Shown here: positions 22,428 to 36,300 of the stretch, in pieces
Layout of the letters: each line of letters opens with the position of its first letter
How positions within the stretch are numbered: position 1 is the first letter of the stretch
Source: Chenopodium formosanum
Lineage: Eukaryota; Streptophyta; Magnoliopsida; Caryophyllales; Amaranthaceae
Assembly (NCBI GenBank): GCA_024500155.1
Contig: CM044880.1
Span: 2,232,001 to 2,296,000, forward strand
DNA: 64,000 bases
Direction: 5' to 3'
Translations under genes and position numbers: made by a program
The notes under the pieces: generated by a model
The model's database searches: none
The model's input: only the letters and a program-made list of their open reading frames with translations
What the model was told of the DNA's origin: nothing

Positions 22428-25400
22428 CTACGTTGGGCAAGCAAATTGAAGGAACTCAGAATTCGACTGCAAACATTCCATCTCTTTTTCATCCAATGTC
22501 AATGAGACTTCAATTCCTTGATTCGAATTCATGATAAATAATATTTGATTCTTAAGAACACCACTATGCCCACTCCAAACGGACTTCCCCAAGAATCCAA
22601 AATCAGGATAATCCAAACCAACCTTACTCCAACTAGTACACCTATATACGTTTATATTAGCATCATCCTTGCTATAGTCTGCTAGCTTTTGCTTGTTTTC
22701 ACGTATTTTTTCGCTCCCCTTTTCTCCCTTTAACTTGTTTAAGAATTCGACATCCTTAGCCGAGGCCAAGGCTCTCGAAATTTCGCTAATCAAGTCCGAT
22801 AGCTCAGGCACTGATGATATCTTAGCTTCGTTGTCCTCGTCCTGCCCTTTGTAGTAAGCGAAGGCATGGATGACCATGTTTCCAAAGGTAGTTGGTGGTA
22901 GTTCTGGACGAATCCAAGGCCGTATGTTTACAGCGTGTGTCATAACTGACGGTCCTGCTTATCATCAATAATATATGTAATTACAAATATTAATGATGAA
23001 ATTTGTACAATAACATGTGTGTCAGTCAATTTATTACGATTATTATGAAATGAAGAGAGTATTGTTTTTTCTTTAAATTTTTTTTAAAAAAAATGCATTG
23101 TTTTTCCCCTCCGCTCTAGACTCATGATCCTCACATTTTATTTTAAAAACTCATGACCCTCATATTATTAACCATTGTAAAAACGAAATCTACACTGTTG
23201 ATTATAATTATGTAAATAAGGCCAATTGATTTAAGTTTTCAATAACTATTTTTCCTTATTCCTCTAAAAACTAAACTATTACGACAACTTCCAATCTTCC
23301 ATTAATGATTTTTTGCAATGTATGATTAACCAACGCAATCCACTTGAAAGATTACGCACCATTGTCAACTAAAAGGAAGATATGGCAAATTTTGCAATTG
23401 AAGAACTTTCCGACACTTAATGTTTTCCAACGAATTTGCATTTATCATTGAACATTGACATTGCTATCGAAAATGAGCATCAGATACCTAATTCATGAGA
23501 TTTATGGGGAAATTTTGATAGAAGTGTGGGGTGTTGTTGAGAGAAGAGAGAATCACTTATAAAAAGAAATTTATCAATTAGTGCAAGAGTAAAATTGATC
23601 CTATCTAATTATCCATGTGCTTCGTATTAACTTATCCAATGTCGTATAAGATCTATTGCTTTTTGGCACTTTTCCATTGATTTTTGTTATACTTTAATCC
23701 TATCCATGTTGATTGTTCATTAATGGAGATTAGGTTGAAGGTTGAATTCTTAGAAGTTCATCAACGGCAGTGACAACTGACAATTAGTTTTTTTAATGGA
23801 TACAATTAATGGTTAATATTTAAATGATTGGGATTGAATTTAGTTACAGTGGCTACATTAAAAATGTGCCATTGAATAGTCTTTCTAAAAATTGTATTAA
23901 ATTGTAAATAGAATCCCCTAACTAGTAGGGGGAAATTAGGGATCCCACTTGTTTAGGGTGAGAAACAAACCGTCACTAGTTTAATAAATAAATGGATAAG
24001 ATTTTCTCTATAAATAAAGGGTTAAGATTAAAAAAAATAAAAAAAAAAAAAGTTATAGGATGACCCATAAGTTTAATGTAGCAATTAAATAATCTTTGGT
24101 TATATTAGTATAAGTATATATAATAAAACAAATATTCCAAAGTTGCACTTAACACTTAGCAGATGTAGTAGAATAAAACTTAGTAGCAAATTAAACTCAC
24201 CAATAGATGGCGCATTTTTGGATTTGGCCGCAGCAACCATGGCATGCTTCCATATGAACCCGAACACAGCTTCAAGGCGGGTAGGCTTGAGTAGGCGGTC
24301 ACTACTCCTTGCATTAGCCTGGAGAGTTAATACACATTGAGGGCTAAAGCGGAACACCTTAACAGCGCAGCCGGTAGGCAATTTGTTTCCATCCAATTTC
24401 GAAAATGGTAGAGGTGCCCTAGGTGGCACTAATGCTGCCCATGGACGGGGAGGAAACAAGATGGCGGCCGTGGTGAAGTCGGGCTTATTATTATTGTCTA
24501 CTTGATCTCCTCCTCTTGCAAAGTCGGACCAACATTTCACGAAACTACAACCTGATGTCCCATCCATGATCTTGTGTATTCCCTTTTTCCCAATCATTAC
24601 CCCGCCGCATTTGAAGATTGTTACTTGTGTCGCTACCAGAACTAATTCTTCTGCTTTCAACATCCTGTATTATAAAAGGTAATCATTTAGTTGATAAAGA
24701 AAATACATAATATAAAAATAATTATATAGATTAATTTGTATTCATATGTACTTAATAATGGCTTTATCCAATATTTATTTTAATTAATATTTTATAGGCC
24801 CGCCCATTATCAACCCGCGACCCGCATTGTCCCAACCCTATATTGACCCTATAAAATATGACCCTCTTTGACCTTGACCCGACCCGCCCAATAACCAGGT
24901 CTAAGCAGGAGTGAGAATCGATCACAGGATCTCTTGGAATCAGGAAGGAAGTTCTAACCACTTGAGCTATATATCCCTCACTCTCAAAGAATATGTTTTA
25001 TGGTTGATGAGAAAAGTTATATATACTAACCTATTGGTACTTTGCTCCGTAAGTTCTCCGACAAGTGGGATGTTGCTGCTGGGTACAAAACGCCATGCCT
25101 CATAGTGAATTGGATTAAGGAGAAAAGACGAGAGTGGGTAATCGCATCGAGCTTCAACGAAGAGTATGCCTTGGTCGTTGCAATCGATGGAAGATTCGTC
25201 AGGAGCGAGCCTACCAGCGAGAGGGTAGAATAGAGATAACGCTTTGGATAGAGACTGCTTTAGCCTAGCAACAGTGATGGTGCTATGATCCTCGGTAGGA
25301 GTAGGAGCATAACATGTTATGGAAATAACGTACTTTAATGGGTTAAGTTGGTCCATGAGAGACAATTTATGGCATTTGAGATGAGGTGGTGTAGGAGTTG

Positions 25401-25446
25401 CTGGCTTTATTATTTCCCTTGACAATATTTCCACCGGCAACTCCAT
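22428..25446 (-). CDS. BAHD acyltransferase (468 aa)
   Basis: Cytosolic enzyme moving an acyl group from an acyl-CoA to an alcohol or amine. The overall sequence recalls the vinorine synthase / alcohol acetyltransferase group; the substrate cannot be read from sequence. Three exons: 25031-25446, 24201-24664, 22428-22954, all GT-AG, 1407 nt in frame. Catalytic HXXXD is H169-KIM-D173. The structural DFGWG motif is altered to DFGFL (411-415), which is unusual but keeps the Asp; PSVMTHAVNIR and LKCHKLSLMDQL are family landmarks. Length is normal for BAHD (430-470 aa). Intron 1 contains a SINE fragment and a dispersed GACCCG-rich repeat. A broken paralogue lies at about 28983-30015. Confidence 0.92.
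24688..24903. repeat. Dispersed repeat, copy 1 (in BAHD intron 1)
   Basis: About 215 bp closely similar to 51020-51263, sharing TTTGTATTCATATGTA, GGCCCGCCCATTATC and CCTATATTGACCCTATAAAA. The GACCCG-rich end is the most variable part. This copy lacks the left part present around copy 2. Confidence 0.85.
24906..24985 (-). mobile_element. tRNA-derived SINE fragment
   Basis: Minus strand carries GAGTGAGGGATATATAGCTC and AAGTGGTTAGAA, then GATCGATTCTCACTCC, matching the box A / box B pattern of the complete copy at 58730-58832. Located in intron 1 of the BAHD gene; 3' end truncated. Confidence 0.75.
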
Positions 25447-25551
25447 TTTCTACTTCTTTCTTTGTTTGGGGTATCAGCATATCTGCATATATAATTATAT
25501 TTCTAGGGATAGATGAATGCAGCTGATTTTGTACGGTCCTTCATTACCTCC

Positions 25552-25568
25552 GCCTCTAAATATATGTA
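25552..25568 (-). promoter_or_regulatory. Possible TATA box of the BAHD gene
   Basis: Minus strand CTACATATATTTAGAGG about 110 bp upstream of the ATG. Position is right for a plant TATA box; weak evidence. Confidence 0.3.
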
Positions 25569-25871
25569 GCCCTTAGGGCTATGTATAATATTTTTCTAAA
25601 AAAAAAAATACAAGCAGGGTTAAAGAGAGATAAATAATTAAATATTAATGATTTTATACGTATTAAATAAGAAAGTGTTGCAATTATATATTAAGAAATG
25701 AATGATAAAGAAAGTGTTGTAACTAAGGAAGTAAAATCATGATAAAAAGATAAATACAGCTTGGGAAATTAAACTGTTGGTGGTAAGATATGTTCGTCTA
25801 CATAACCAAGAACATTGTTGATTATTGGGAAACTGTGGGATCGGGGCATTAAAATGCCAATCACTTAATCA

Positions 25872-26151
25872 TATACTTCATTTGTTTATTTTTAGTTGAC
25901 ACATTTCTTTAATTACGTTTCTCAATGCACAACTTCAACCATTCATATCTTTAATTATCAATAAACAAAAATTATAAAAAATTGATATTTTAAAAATATA
26001 TACTGTGACAAATTTAATAAGATCACAAATGACTATATTTTTCGTTACATATAAAACACAAAACATCTCAAAAAATGTGTGAATAGAAATAACGTGAAAA
26101 CGCATCAATTAAAAAAAAAAAAAAAAAAAAAAAGGAGGTAGTACTGTAATA
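25872..26151. mobile_element. Stowaway-like MITE (degraded)
   Basis: Left end TACTTCATTTGTTTATTT then TTAGTTGACACA; right end reads, in reverse complement, TACTACCTCC followed by a T-run and AATTGATGCG. The CTNCNTCCG-type ends and flanking TA are typical of Stowaway elements in plants. Divergent and contains a long A-tract. Confidence 0.5.
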
Positions 26152-26595
26152 CTCTGTACTATGTTTGCGTATAGGTCAAAATAATACGCGACATAGAATA
26201 TAAATAATGAGAGACAAGTGGTTTGATTTATACGAAAAGAACAAACATGCCTGCAATGGCTGCAATTAACCAGTCCAAACACTGATGAATTCCTGATTCA
26301 ACCATTTACGGTTTATAATGGATATCCAACTCAGCCGTTGGATAATGATAATAAACTCCACGTTATTTTTAGTTACTAGGTACATAGAGTGGCCCCGTGA
26401 GCATTAGCATTGTCGAGTTAACCATGTGGATTGTGGATGCTGAGTATCCTAAAATACGGATTATTAGCATTAGCCTATACCTATTTCTTTCCGCTAAGGA
26501 ATTTGATACACCCTGACGTCTAGGATGAATTGCAAAAAATATGAAACAGAGGTAGTACTAGTGTACGAAATGCATGCTCAACCTCATTCTTGTCC
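26152..26595. other. Spacer upstream of the BAHD gene, nothing recognised
   Basis: AT-rich; no frame or repeat that I can support. Confidence 0.5.
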
Positions 26596-26745
26596 TTGGC
26601 TCGGAGGACAGGAATGCTGGAATGAGGTTGAAAATGGGATCGGCATGGCCATTCTTGAACTTCGGATTGCCTTTCCAGGCCAAATTCTTTGAATGTTTGA
26701 AAGAAAATCCTCAAGTACTGGATTAGAGGAGATGTATTAAAATTG
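26596..26745 (-). pseudogene. Truncated copy of the last DPH6 exon with intron flank
   Basis: Matches the last exon of the DPH6 gene (30328-30552). The shared part starts in the intron (ATACATCTCCTCTAATCCAG), crosses the splice acceptor and reads YLRIFFQT, then the equivalent of FKEFG, and on to the ADPIFNLIPVL region in a disturbed frame. About 48 nt present in the parent are deleted after FQT. Because intron sequence is kept, it arose by DNA duplication, not by reverse transcription. It sits just upstream of the intact BAHD gene, mirroring DPH6 upstream of the broken BAHD copy. Confidence 0.85.
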
Positions 26746-26759
26746 CGCACTTAGGAAAA

Positions 26760-28020
<1,261 letters not shown>

Positions 28021-28025
28021 ACTAA

Positions 28026-28262
28026 GGGCATGTTCTCTTACGTTGAAATCCAGTTCAGTTCAGTTCAGTTCAATTTAGTTTAGTTCATTTCAGTTCAGTT
28101 CAGCTCAGCTCACCTCGGTTCAGTTCAGCTCAGCTCAGTTCAGTTCAGCTCCTAATTTCCTTCTCTTATAAAATATTCATTTCAGTTCAGTTCAGTTTAG
28201 TTCAGTTCAGTTCAGCTCAGTTCAGTTCAGTTCAGCTGAGTTCAGTCAATGAGAACAGGCTC
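28026..28262. mobile_element. PIF/Harbinger-like MITE, 237 bp, with AGTTC pentamer core
   Basis: Ends GGGCATGTTCTC and GAGAACAGGCTC with TAA on both sides (28023-28025, 28263-28265). The interior is long runs of CAGTT/CAGCT pentamers. It shares end type, TWA target and pentamer with the element at 11752-11871, though in the opposite orientation of the repeat. Confidence 0.78.
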
Positions 28263-28265
28263 TAA

Positions 28266-28480
28266 CACGGAATCTGAAAGCTAGGCTTCTTAGTGTTAAT
28301 AGTGTAAAGCTTAGTGTACAGAATATAGAGTGGCTGGAAAATCTACTTATATAGGGAGTTGTATAGATGTTTTGTCTGTATGAGTTTGTTTTAGGTTGTT
28401 TGCTCAGCCTATGTAGCTTGTATTTTTGGAAAACTTGAGTGTATTCCATTTTTGGTGCAATAAAACTCTCTTATTTACCA

Positions 28481-28522
<42 letters not shown>
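28266..28522 (+). mobile_element. Probable LINE 3' end with 41-bp poly(A)
   Basis: The stretch ends GCAATAAAACTCTCTTATTT ACC followed by A-run 28482-28522. This kind of 3' end with a poly(A) tail is typical of plant L1-type LINEs, although a processed transcript is also possible. The 5' end is truncated at or before the MITE; no target duplication was found. Confidence 0.5.
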
Positions 28523-28524
<2 letters not shown>

Positions 28525-28982
28525 CAATCAGAATCTAAGAAAATAACTCAAAGTTTGTGTAAATAATACGGGTATTATTGGTAAAATAACATGTTTAGAA
28601 GCTTGTGGCCTGCAATAATCAAAATCAAAACCCTGATTTATTTGACATTACTGTGATTTTCTATTTTTTGGATTTCTGTTTTTCCAAGTCATATAATGAA
28701 TTCAAACTTTTTAAAATCGTGATAATTTTGAAAAGTGACAGCAAAAAAAGTGGAAACATCTTATTTTTAACATCAGCTTATAACAAACTTATAACAAAAA
28801 CCGATGTAAAAAAATCAGCTTTTTTAAGGGGAAAATAAAGAATCAGTTTAAATGATTTAAGTTTTATAAAAATAATTTCGATTCAATAAAATAATTTAAA
28901 TTGCAAAAATAATTATAATTCCGTAAAAACAATCCTAGTATAGCAAATAAAAAATAAGGTGAGGTGAACATGGTTTTTTTTT

Positions 28983-30015
28983 ATTATAGAAGTACTCACC
29001 AAAGAAACGTTGGTTTTTGTAAGTGGCTGCGGCAACCATAGCATGTTTCCATACGAAGCCAGACACAGCTTCAAGGCGGGTTGGGTTGAGTAAGCGATGA
29101 CTCTTTGCCTTAGCTTGGAGAATCGATATCGAGTCTCGACTAAAGTGAAACACCTTAACGATCCATCCTGTTCCATCCATCTTGTTGCCATCCAATATCC
29201 ATAACGGTATGGGTTCCCTAGGTGGCGATATAGCAGCCCAAGTACACGGAGGAAATAGAGACACGGATGAGGCGAATTCCGGCTTACTGACTACTTGATG
29301 TCCTCTTGCAAAGTCGGACCAACATTTCAAGAAACTACCACATGAGGTTGCATAAAGGATTTTGTGTATTCCCTTGGTCCCAATTAACACCCCGCCACAT
29401 TTGAAGACCGTTACTTGTACCGCCAGTGGAACTAGCTCTACAGCCGTCAAATTGAAACTATATTTAAGGACGGAAGGAGTAATGCATTTGTTTTTTTATT
29501 TGACAACTTTTGACTTTATATACAGTTCGCATTACTTTGAATTCTCTTTGTGATTTAGTATCAAGGAAAAAAAAAATCTGCGTATATAGCTAAGCTAAGG
29601 CCTAACCAAAGAAAGCATGAAATAGTTAAACGAACCTGGAAGTAGTTTGCGGATAAAGATTAGCGGAAGGCGGGATATAATGCTAGGTACGAAACGCCAA
29701 AGAAATTCAACGCGGTTTAGAGCGTGGAGGAAGGCCGAAAGAGTGCAATCACAACGAGCTTCGACAAAGGGTATGCCTTCGTCGTTGCAGTTGATGGAAG
29801 ATTCGTCAGGAGCAAGTCTACCGGCAAGAGGGTAGTATAGCGACAATGCTTTGGTTAGAGACTCTTTTAGCGCAGCAAAAATATCATTAATGGACATAAT
29901 GGTGTTATGATCTTCATTACATTCCTCAATAGGAGCATAACATGTATTGGTAACCACATAATATAATGGGCAAAGTTGGTCTAGTAGAGATAATTTGTGG
30001 TGCTTTAATTGTAGT
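28983..30015 (-). pseudogene. Decayed BAHD acyltransferase copy
   Basis: Two exon remnants match the intact BAHD gene: about 29636-30015 (HHKLSLLDQL to PLAGRLAPDESS and on) and about 28990-29447 (QVTVFKCGG to WKHAMVAAA). The N-terminal 20 or so residues are gone; a stop lies upstream in frame and there is no start Met. The HXXXD motif reads HKILY, so the aspartate is lost. The third exon with the DFGWG region is missing; a MITE and a LINE tail occupy the place where it should be. The remaining exon frames are mostly open, so the decay may be fairly recent. Confidence 0.88.
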
Positions 30016-30327
30016 TATATTTAAGCAAGACACGTAATGTCTTATTGTCTACGTGTTTAAATTTAAATTACAAAATAAAATCTTTTGAAAATAAGATATG
30101 TAATGCATGCGCCACCCTGGCCTGCTGGCTGCCGCCTGCTCGCCCACGAGGAACTCCAAGCTAATAATGGTACTATCTCTCAGACAATCAGACAAATTAA
30201 AGACAATATGGAGACAGTAATAAGAACAAAAAATAACTGGCTAACAATTTCGTTTTTCTGTTTCTACTAATCTACAATTTCATTAACCAAACCTTGTGTC
30301 TTTCTAGAAAATAAGGATTACACCAAT

Positions 30328-33300
30328 CTAAGATGAAAGCTTCTGAGCTAGCAACTCACATGTCAATACTGCATCTATAGACGTTGCTGATCTCCCAGAG
30401 CCGAGGACCGGAATGAGGTTAAAAATGGGATCGGCTTGGCCACTATTAAACTTTGGGTTGATCTTTCCGAATTCTTTGAATGCTTGGCTGAATGTAAGAG
30501 ATAACATCTCCATTTGCACCAAAGAACCAGTTTGAAAGTAAATCCTCAAGTACTGGATTAGAGGAGATGTATTAATATAACATAGAAACAGTCCCGAAAA
30601 AAAAACATCACTAAAGTAGAATAAAGAGCTGAAAACAAGAAACCAAAACATAGGGAATCAACTTACCATTGCATGTTCCCAGGAAAACATGTTTTCGGTG
30701 AGGATTTTGTTGATAAGATAAATGCAGAACTTTGCAACCTTTTCAGTTTGTCCTTCAGAAAGGGAATGCTCAGAAACCAGGGAGTCATCGCAAATCTTTG
30801 CAATATTTTCACTTGTAATGCTTAGCATAACTGCACATATATGTTTCAGCATAACGCATTTTTGAAGGCAAGATTCATGCCACAGATCCTCCTGAAACCC
30901 CCAGTAACTTTGTGGAGTAGCATCACTGGCATCTGGTTGATCTGTGTCACTTGCTGTATCAGAATCATCCTCCACAATGAAAAGTGTTGGTTTTACCTCA
31001 ACAAGTGCTCTACAATATTAAAAAAATAGAGGTATATATATCAGTATTCCAAAATTTGTGGAGCCAAGTCTTGCACAGCATTGTTCAGCTATTTCATTTG
31101 CTATCATCATGGACTCCTGTCTTTTCAGAGTTATTGAATAAAATACGCACCCACAGAAACGAAAAGGAAAATAGATGCTATTACATGCACATCGAAAGAG
31201 CAGAGTTTTACTGTTTAAAAATAAAAAAAAAACAAGAACGATGTTTGCATATTAACCTGTACTACATTGAAGGCATAAACTTAAATAAATTAAAACTGAC
31301 CAGTGTTCCAATGAAAATTGGTCTCAGGCATAAGTGCATAACCTGGAATCTCTAAGAATATGGCAGAGCAAAAGCAAGAAAATTGCACACTTTATAAAGG
31401 ACATTGCAACTCTGTAAAGACCAACTTAAGTAGCTAAATAAGAATCCTTTACTCCTAAATTGGGACACATACCAAAATAGGTTCAGCGAGAGCACTGATT
31501 AGGCCTCCCACGTTCCCCAGGTCCCAGGCCGTTCTCTGTTCATTGACAACCACAGCCATATCTTTGACCAATGGCATTTAAGAAAAACAAACTTTAGAAC
31601 ATGAAGACCAGGACTATATAGAAAGTCGACAGAGATGCAATAATGAGTAAATACATACTCCATATGCTGAAATCAGGTTGAATTTAAAACAGATAAAGAA
31701 GAATAACAAACATAGTGAGTACAGATAATTAGTAGAGCAATACATTGATGACAGTGATATTCGACATATATAGTATAGCCAATTTGAAACAGCTCAAAAT
31801 GAATGTAGGACCAGACAATGATATAGGGAAAGCACCTCTTCGGCAATTGAGGGACGAGGACAAACAAAAGAATTGGATCAAATACTTTAAATCCACTTCT
31901 TTTAGCTGAATGAAGTTTCTTTAACTGCTCAAGAAATCCTTCCCACTTGTCCTGCATATCAGCCCTATTCAAGGATACAGTTTGTATTGAACAGTAAACA
32001 ACGAATGAAATTGCAGAGGAAGATATTGAACAACGAAAGCTATCAGCAATCGCTTCGCTATTCAACAATGCTTGATCCAGCTCTGAAATAATGCCATCAT
32101 CACAAAGGGTCATTGTTGGAGGGTCAAGACCAAGTTGCCCAGCCATATGAAGTATTCCATGATGTAAGGTTGCCTAAAAGAGATCAGAACATAAAACACA
32201 ATTGTTCATCATGGGCAGAAAGCTCATAGAAGATATATCTAAGTATTTAGATAGAAAAGGAGGGAAAGGGAGAGAGAAGGGGAAGAGTGGGAGGAAGGGG
32301 GGGGGGGGGGGGGGGGGAAGCGATGGGAAACTGGGTTTGTGTTGCTCTTCAGATAATTGAAAAGGTTTAAATTTCAAATGCGATGGAAACTACCTAGAAC
32401 AAGTCATTACATCCCACAAGGATTGAGGGGGAAAAAAAAGGTTGAGCGTGTGTACCAAACTGAAAATGACATCTCTTGAGAATTTCATGCTTTCTAACTA
32501 TAGATCATTGGTTGGGAGTCCTTGGGAGTTGGGACCAATTCTAAACAACCAGTGTTCAAATCTGACAGACTGACACTCTCTACAAGTGTTACACGTCTAC
32601 ACGAAGCACGTTCAGAATGGTAACTGAAAGCAATTAGCTATTTAGTTTATCTGCCAGAATATTAAAATCCTCAAGTGTAATTAAATAAAGGGAACTAGAA
32701 AGAATGAATTGAACAGTGACCAAGCATCAGACATGTCTAATACAAATTAGAATCAACAAGTTTGTCTACTTCTTTTTGGTTTTCAGTGGTTACTTGTTAG
32801 GATATCTTGAGGCAAATCTTTTAATTTGTCAAAATGGGATACACAATAGTTTTGGGAACATAAAATATGAAGTTGGTTAATAATCCTAAATTCCTAAACC
32901 ATGAATATCATGATTTTATAACAGCCACTGGTATAAATAAGCAGTCAAAGTCATAATTCCCAAATCTAAAAAAAAAAAAAAAAAAATTTATAGACAGATT
33001 GGGCAAGCCACAAGAGTAGTTCAAAAACAGAAAGAAACCCAGATCAATTCAGCTCTATTTTAGGTCTACTTAGGTCCTCTCAGTTATGAAATCAATCTCT
33101 CTTTAGAAATAACCTGAATACAGGAATACATATAAACACTTTACCTGACTGTAGGGCCCTATACAACTAGGTGCCCATCGTGAAATGCTTTGTACATGTA
33201 GAACATTTTTAGTTTTGTCCCGTGACACCAAAACTTCAACATACGCTTTCCCTAGCCCTGCTTGCAATAAAGGCAACTCTACTGTGCTGCGTGATGGAAC

Positions 33301-36300
33301 ACCTAATCGGCATTTTTCTTGGGTGATATAGCTCACATATGTTTCATTTGCCACAGCAAACTCATTCATATCAGCAATATACATATGAATATAGAGCACA
33401 TCCTCCCAACTAAAACCACATTGCATGAGTTGTGATTCAAGATGGGATAAAACAACTTTGAGATCAGTCTGCAAACCTAACATTGGAAATGCAATAGGAG
33501 AATAATTAAATTTCACGACAAAAATGTCCTACACAATTTTTTTAAAAAACAGGACCATCTTATCATATGCACAGCATCATTTACCAGTCGATAATCTGTG
33601 CAAATCTTGCAACCAGCAACAGATGGAGAAAGTATCCCCCCTGTCTATTTTTGACATTTGCAGATGATAAGAAGTATTTGCAATCACATCAGAAAGAGAG
33701 TCAGAAAACTGGCTTGGGTCTGCAGGTAACAATGTGTTATCTCCCTGAATTTCATAGACACCATCCATATCCTCCAAAGATATCCCATTACTAAGATTGC
33801 TGTCACTTGAATCTGTAGACAATCCCTTTGGTTCTAAATGAAAAGCCAAAGGATGAAGAACCCCAACAGGAGCTATGGAATCTGGAGAGTGCAATATAAC
33901 TTGAAAATCATCCAGCACAATTCGAGCAAACTGTAAATTTCAAAAAAAGAAAGCCCATAAGTTTTGCATACTTGAATTTTTTTAAGTCAAGGATGTTATA
34001 AATCAAGATAATGGCGATGGGAAAGGAAAAGACAAGAGGAATGCTCCGAAAGCAATGTATAAGACACAAATGCAAACCAATTGCCAGTCTTCAGGCAATG
34101 AATATACTAGGTAGTAAGCATAGATGGCACTAATTCAAAGTAGGGGAATAAATTCTTGTTTAAATGATGCTGTACTGCGTACTGCCAAGTAGTAATTATC
34201 GTTATTGACAAAAAGAATTGTGGAAAATACCATATTACCTTAAATAGGGGACAATCAAGGGTCAACGTTTCATACTCCCCTCCTTCACCACATACATTAG
34301 ATCCATACAAGCTACCAAAACGTACAGTGAAGTCGTGAATCATAGTTTATATTAGTACAATCAAGAAAAAAATATGAGAAAAGTAGTCAAGTTGAATATA
34401 TACCCATTCAAATGATGAAGATGGGACTGCAAATCAGCTAGCTCCTTTCCCAAGTGCTTTGCAGGGTGCAATCCAATAGCTGCAACCTACAAATGTGAAC
34501 AGATCGAACTAGCATTACATACGCGCCAAACTTTTCCTTGTATTTCCAAAATAAACAAATTGACAAGCTTTGTATTTGGAGGCAAAGGGCCATAAAGCTT
34601 TGATGCCTTTGAGTCAAGGCAACAGAGTCAGAATCATAAAACCACAAAAAAGGCTTAAATAAAGTATGTAAACATAGCACTTCAATCGGAGATCACTTTC
34701 AACAAATTCTCACAATATTGTGAAATAAGTGAAAGTTTCTCACAACATATAGTCATAAATCTCATTTTTAGAAGTAATGAAACCCTGATAATGAAATCGT
34801 AATTTAACCTAGAACCTCGACAAGGACTACTGTAAATCTGTGATCAATTTGCTTGCCAAAAGAATCAAACCTCTTGGGTACTTACAGGTAATAGCTAATG
34901 CATATGTACTTTTCAATGACTAGTATCATTAATGATGTACACTAGTATGTTAGAACTAACGTCATCTTTGTATGAAACATCGTCAATTGAATCAGTTATG
35001 GAACATTTCCTACAAAATATTAAATAATGACATTTCAACTAATACTCTCATTGATAGGTATAATTTGAAATAGAACAAAAATTCTTAGCACTCTGAATCC
35101 AAAATATTTCAACTGTTTCCAGTATGTTACAAGATGACATTATTCAGAAAGACTTGAATATGCAAACCATACCTTCACTATGATAGCAACGATCCCACTT
35201 GATATCTATTGGACCACAAAACAAAAATTAGTGGTAGAACAGAGCTGAGATTTATGAAAAAATTTCAAAATGTATCGGCTATCACAAGTTACCATTTCTT
35301 GAAAGAGCAGTGACTGCTCTTGTTTCCACAAATAAGATAAAGACACAAGTCCTAATCGTGAACACACGCTTTCAACTCGTAGCCTCTGATAGTCTGATGC
35401 TATTGCACCTGAAGAAACTGCTGCAATAGCGGGTATTTGCCTCTTCACTTCGTTTAATAAAAGAAACATATCTTCAACTTCATCGCCAGGAGTCATTTTG
35501 TAATTAAGTTCATGGTGCCTGTCTAAGTCACAAACTATAGCAATTTAGAGTTGCTTCCATCATCTATCAACCACTGCAGTAATAAAAAAAATTATTTATC
35601 CTTTATATTTCTTGGTTGCACATAAGACAGACAATGGTGCTTTAAAGAAGTTACAAGAATGATCTACATGATACACAGAGTCATATAATGTTTGTTTGAA
35701 AAATACAAACACCTTACAGAGAGAAACAAGTTACTCCAAACTCACAGTAAGTGCAAAATATTCATCTGAAACCTCAATATTGACTTTCAGCATTTCACAA
35801 GAAAAAGAAACACCAATGTTCAATCACCAAGAAAAACAGCAACCCAGAATGGATCCACAACTGTCAGAAACAATGCATTATAAGAGAAAGTATAAGTAAA
35901 AAGTAACAAAAAGATTTTTCTACTTAAGTTGTACATCCAGAGTTCAATTTATATATACAGATATATATAAACGGAGTAATAGAATAGCTAAAACAAAGTC
36001 TTTATTCTAGATTCTAGAAGCCTCCGAGACAGTGAGACACGATTAACAGCGTTTCTGTCCAAAAAAAAATCAAAACGGCACAGTAGATACATGGAGCAGA
36101 AATGGGAATCTTGCACACACAAGCACCCCTTTTGTTTGCGTGTTTGTTGATTGATACCCCTTTTATAAACATGCAGAACTGCAGATATACAGGTATACAC
36201 ATAGATTTTCACATGGAAAGAGGATAATTAAATGATAACAAGGCCATTTTCAAGATTCTCAAATAAAACAAAGTAAAACATTGCCTATTAGCCAACGAAG

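Noticed and set aside
26520..26750. Independent small gene of 76 codons
   Set aside because: Sequence and splice acceptor match the DPH6 last exon with a deletion; it is a duplicated fragment.
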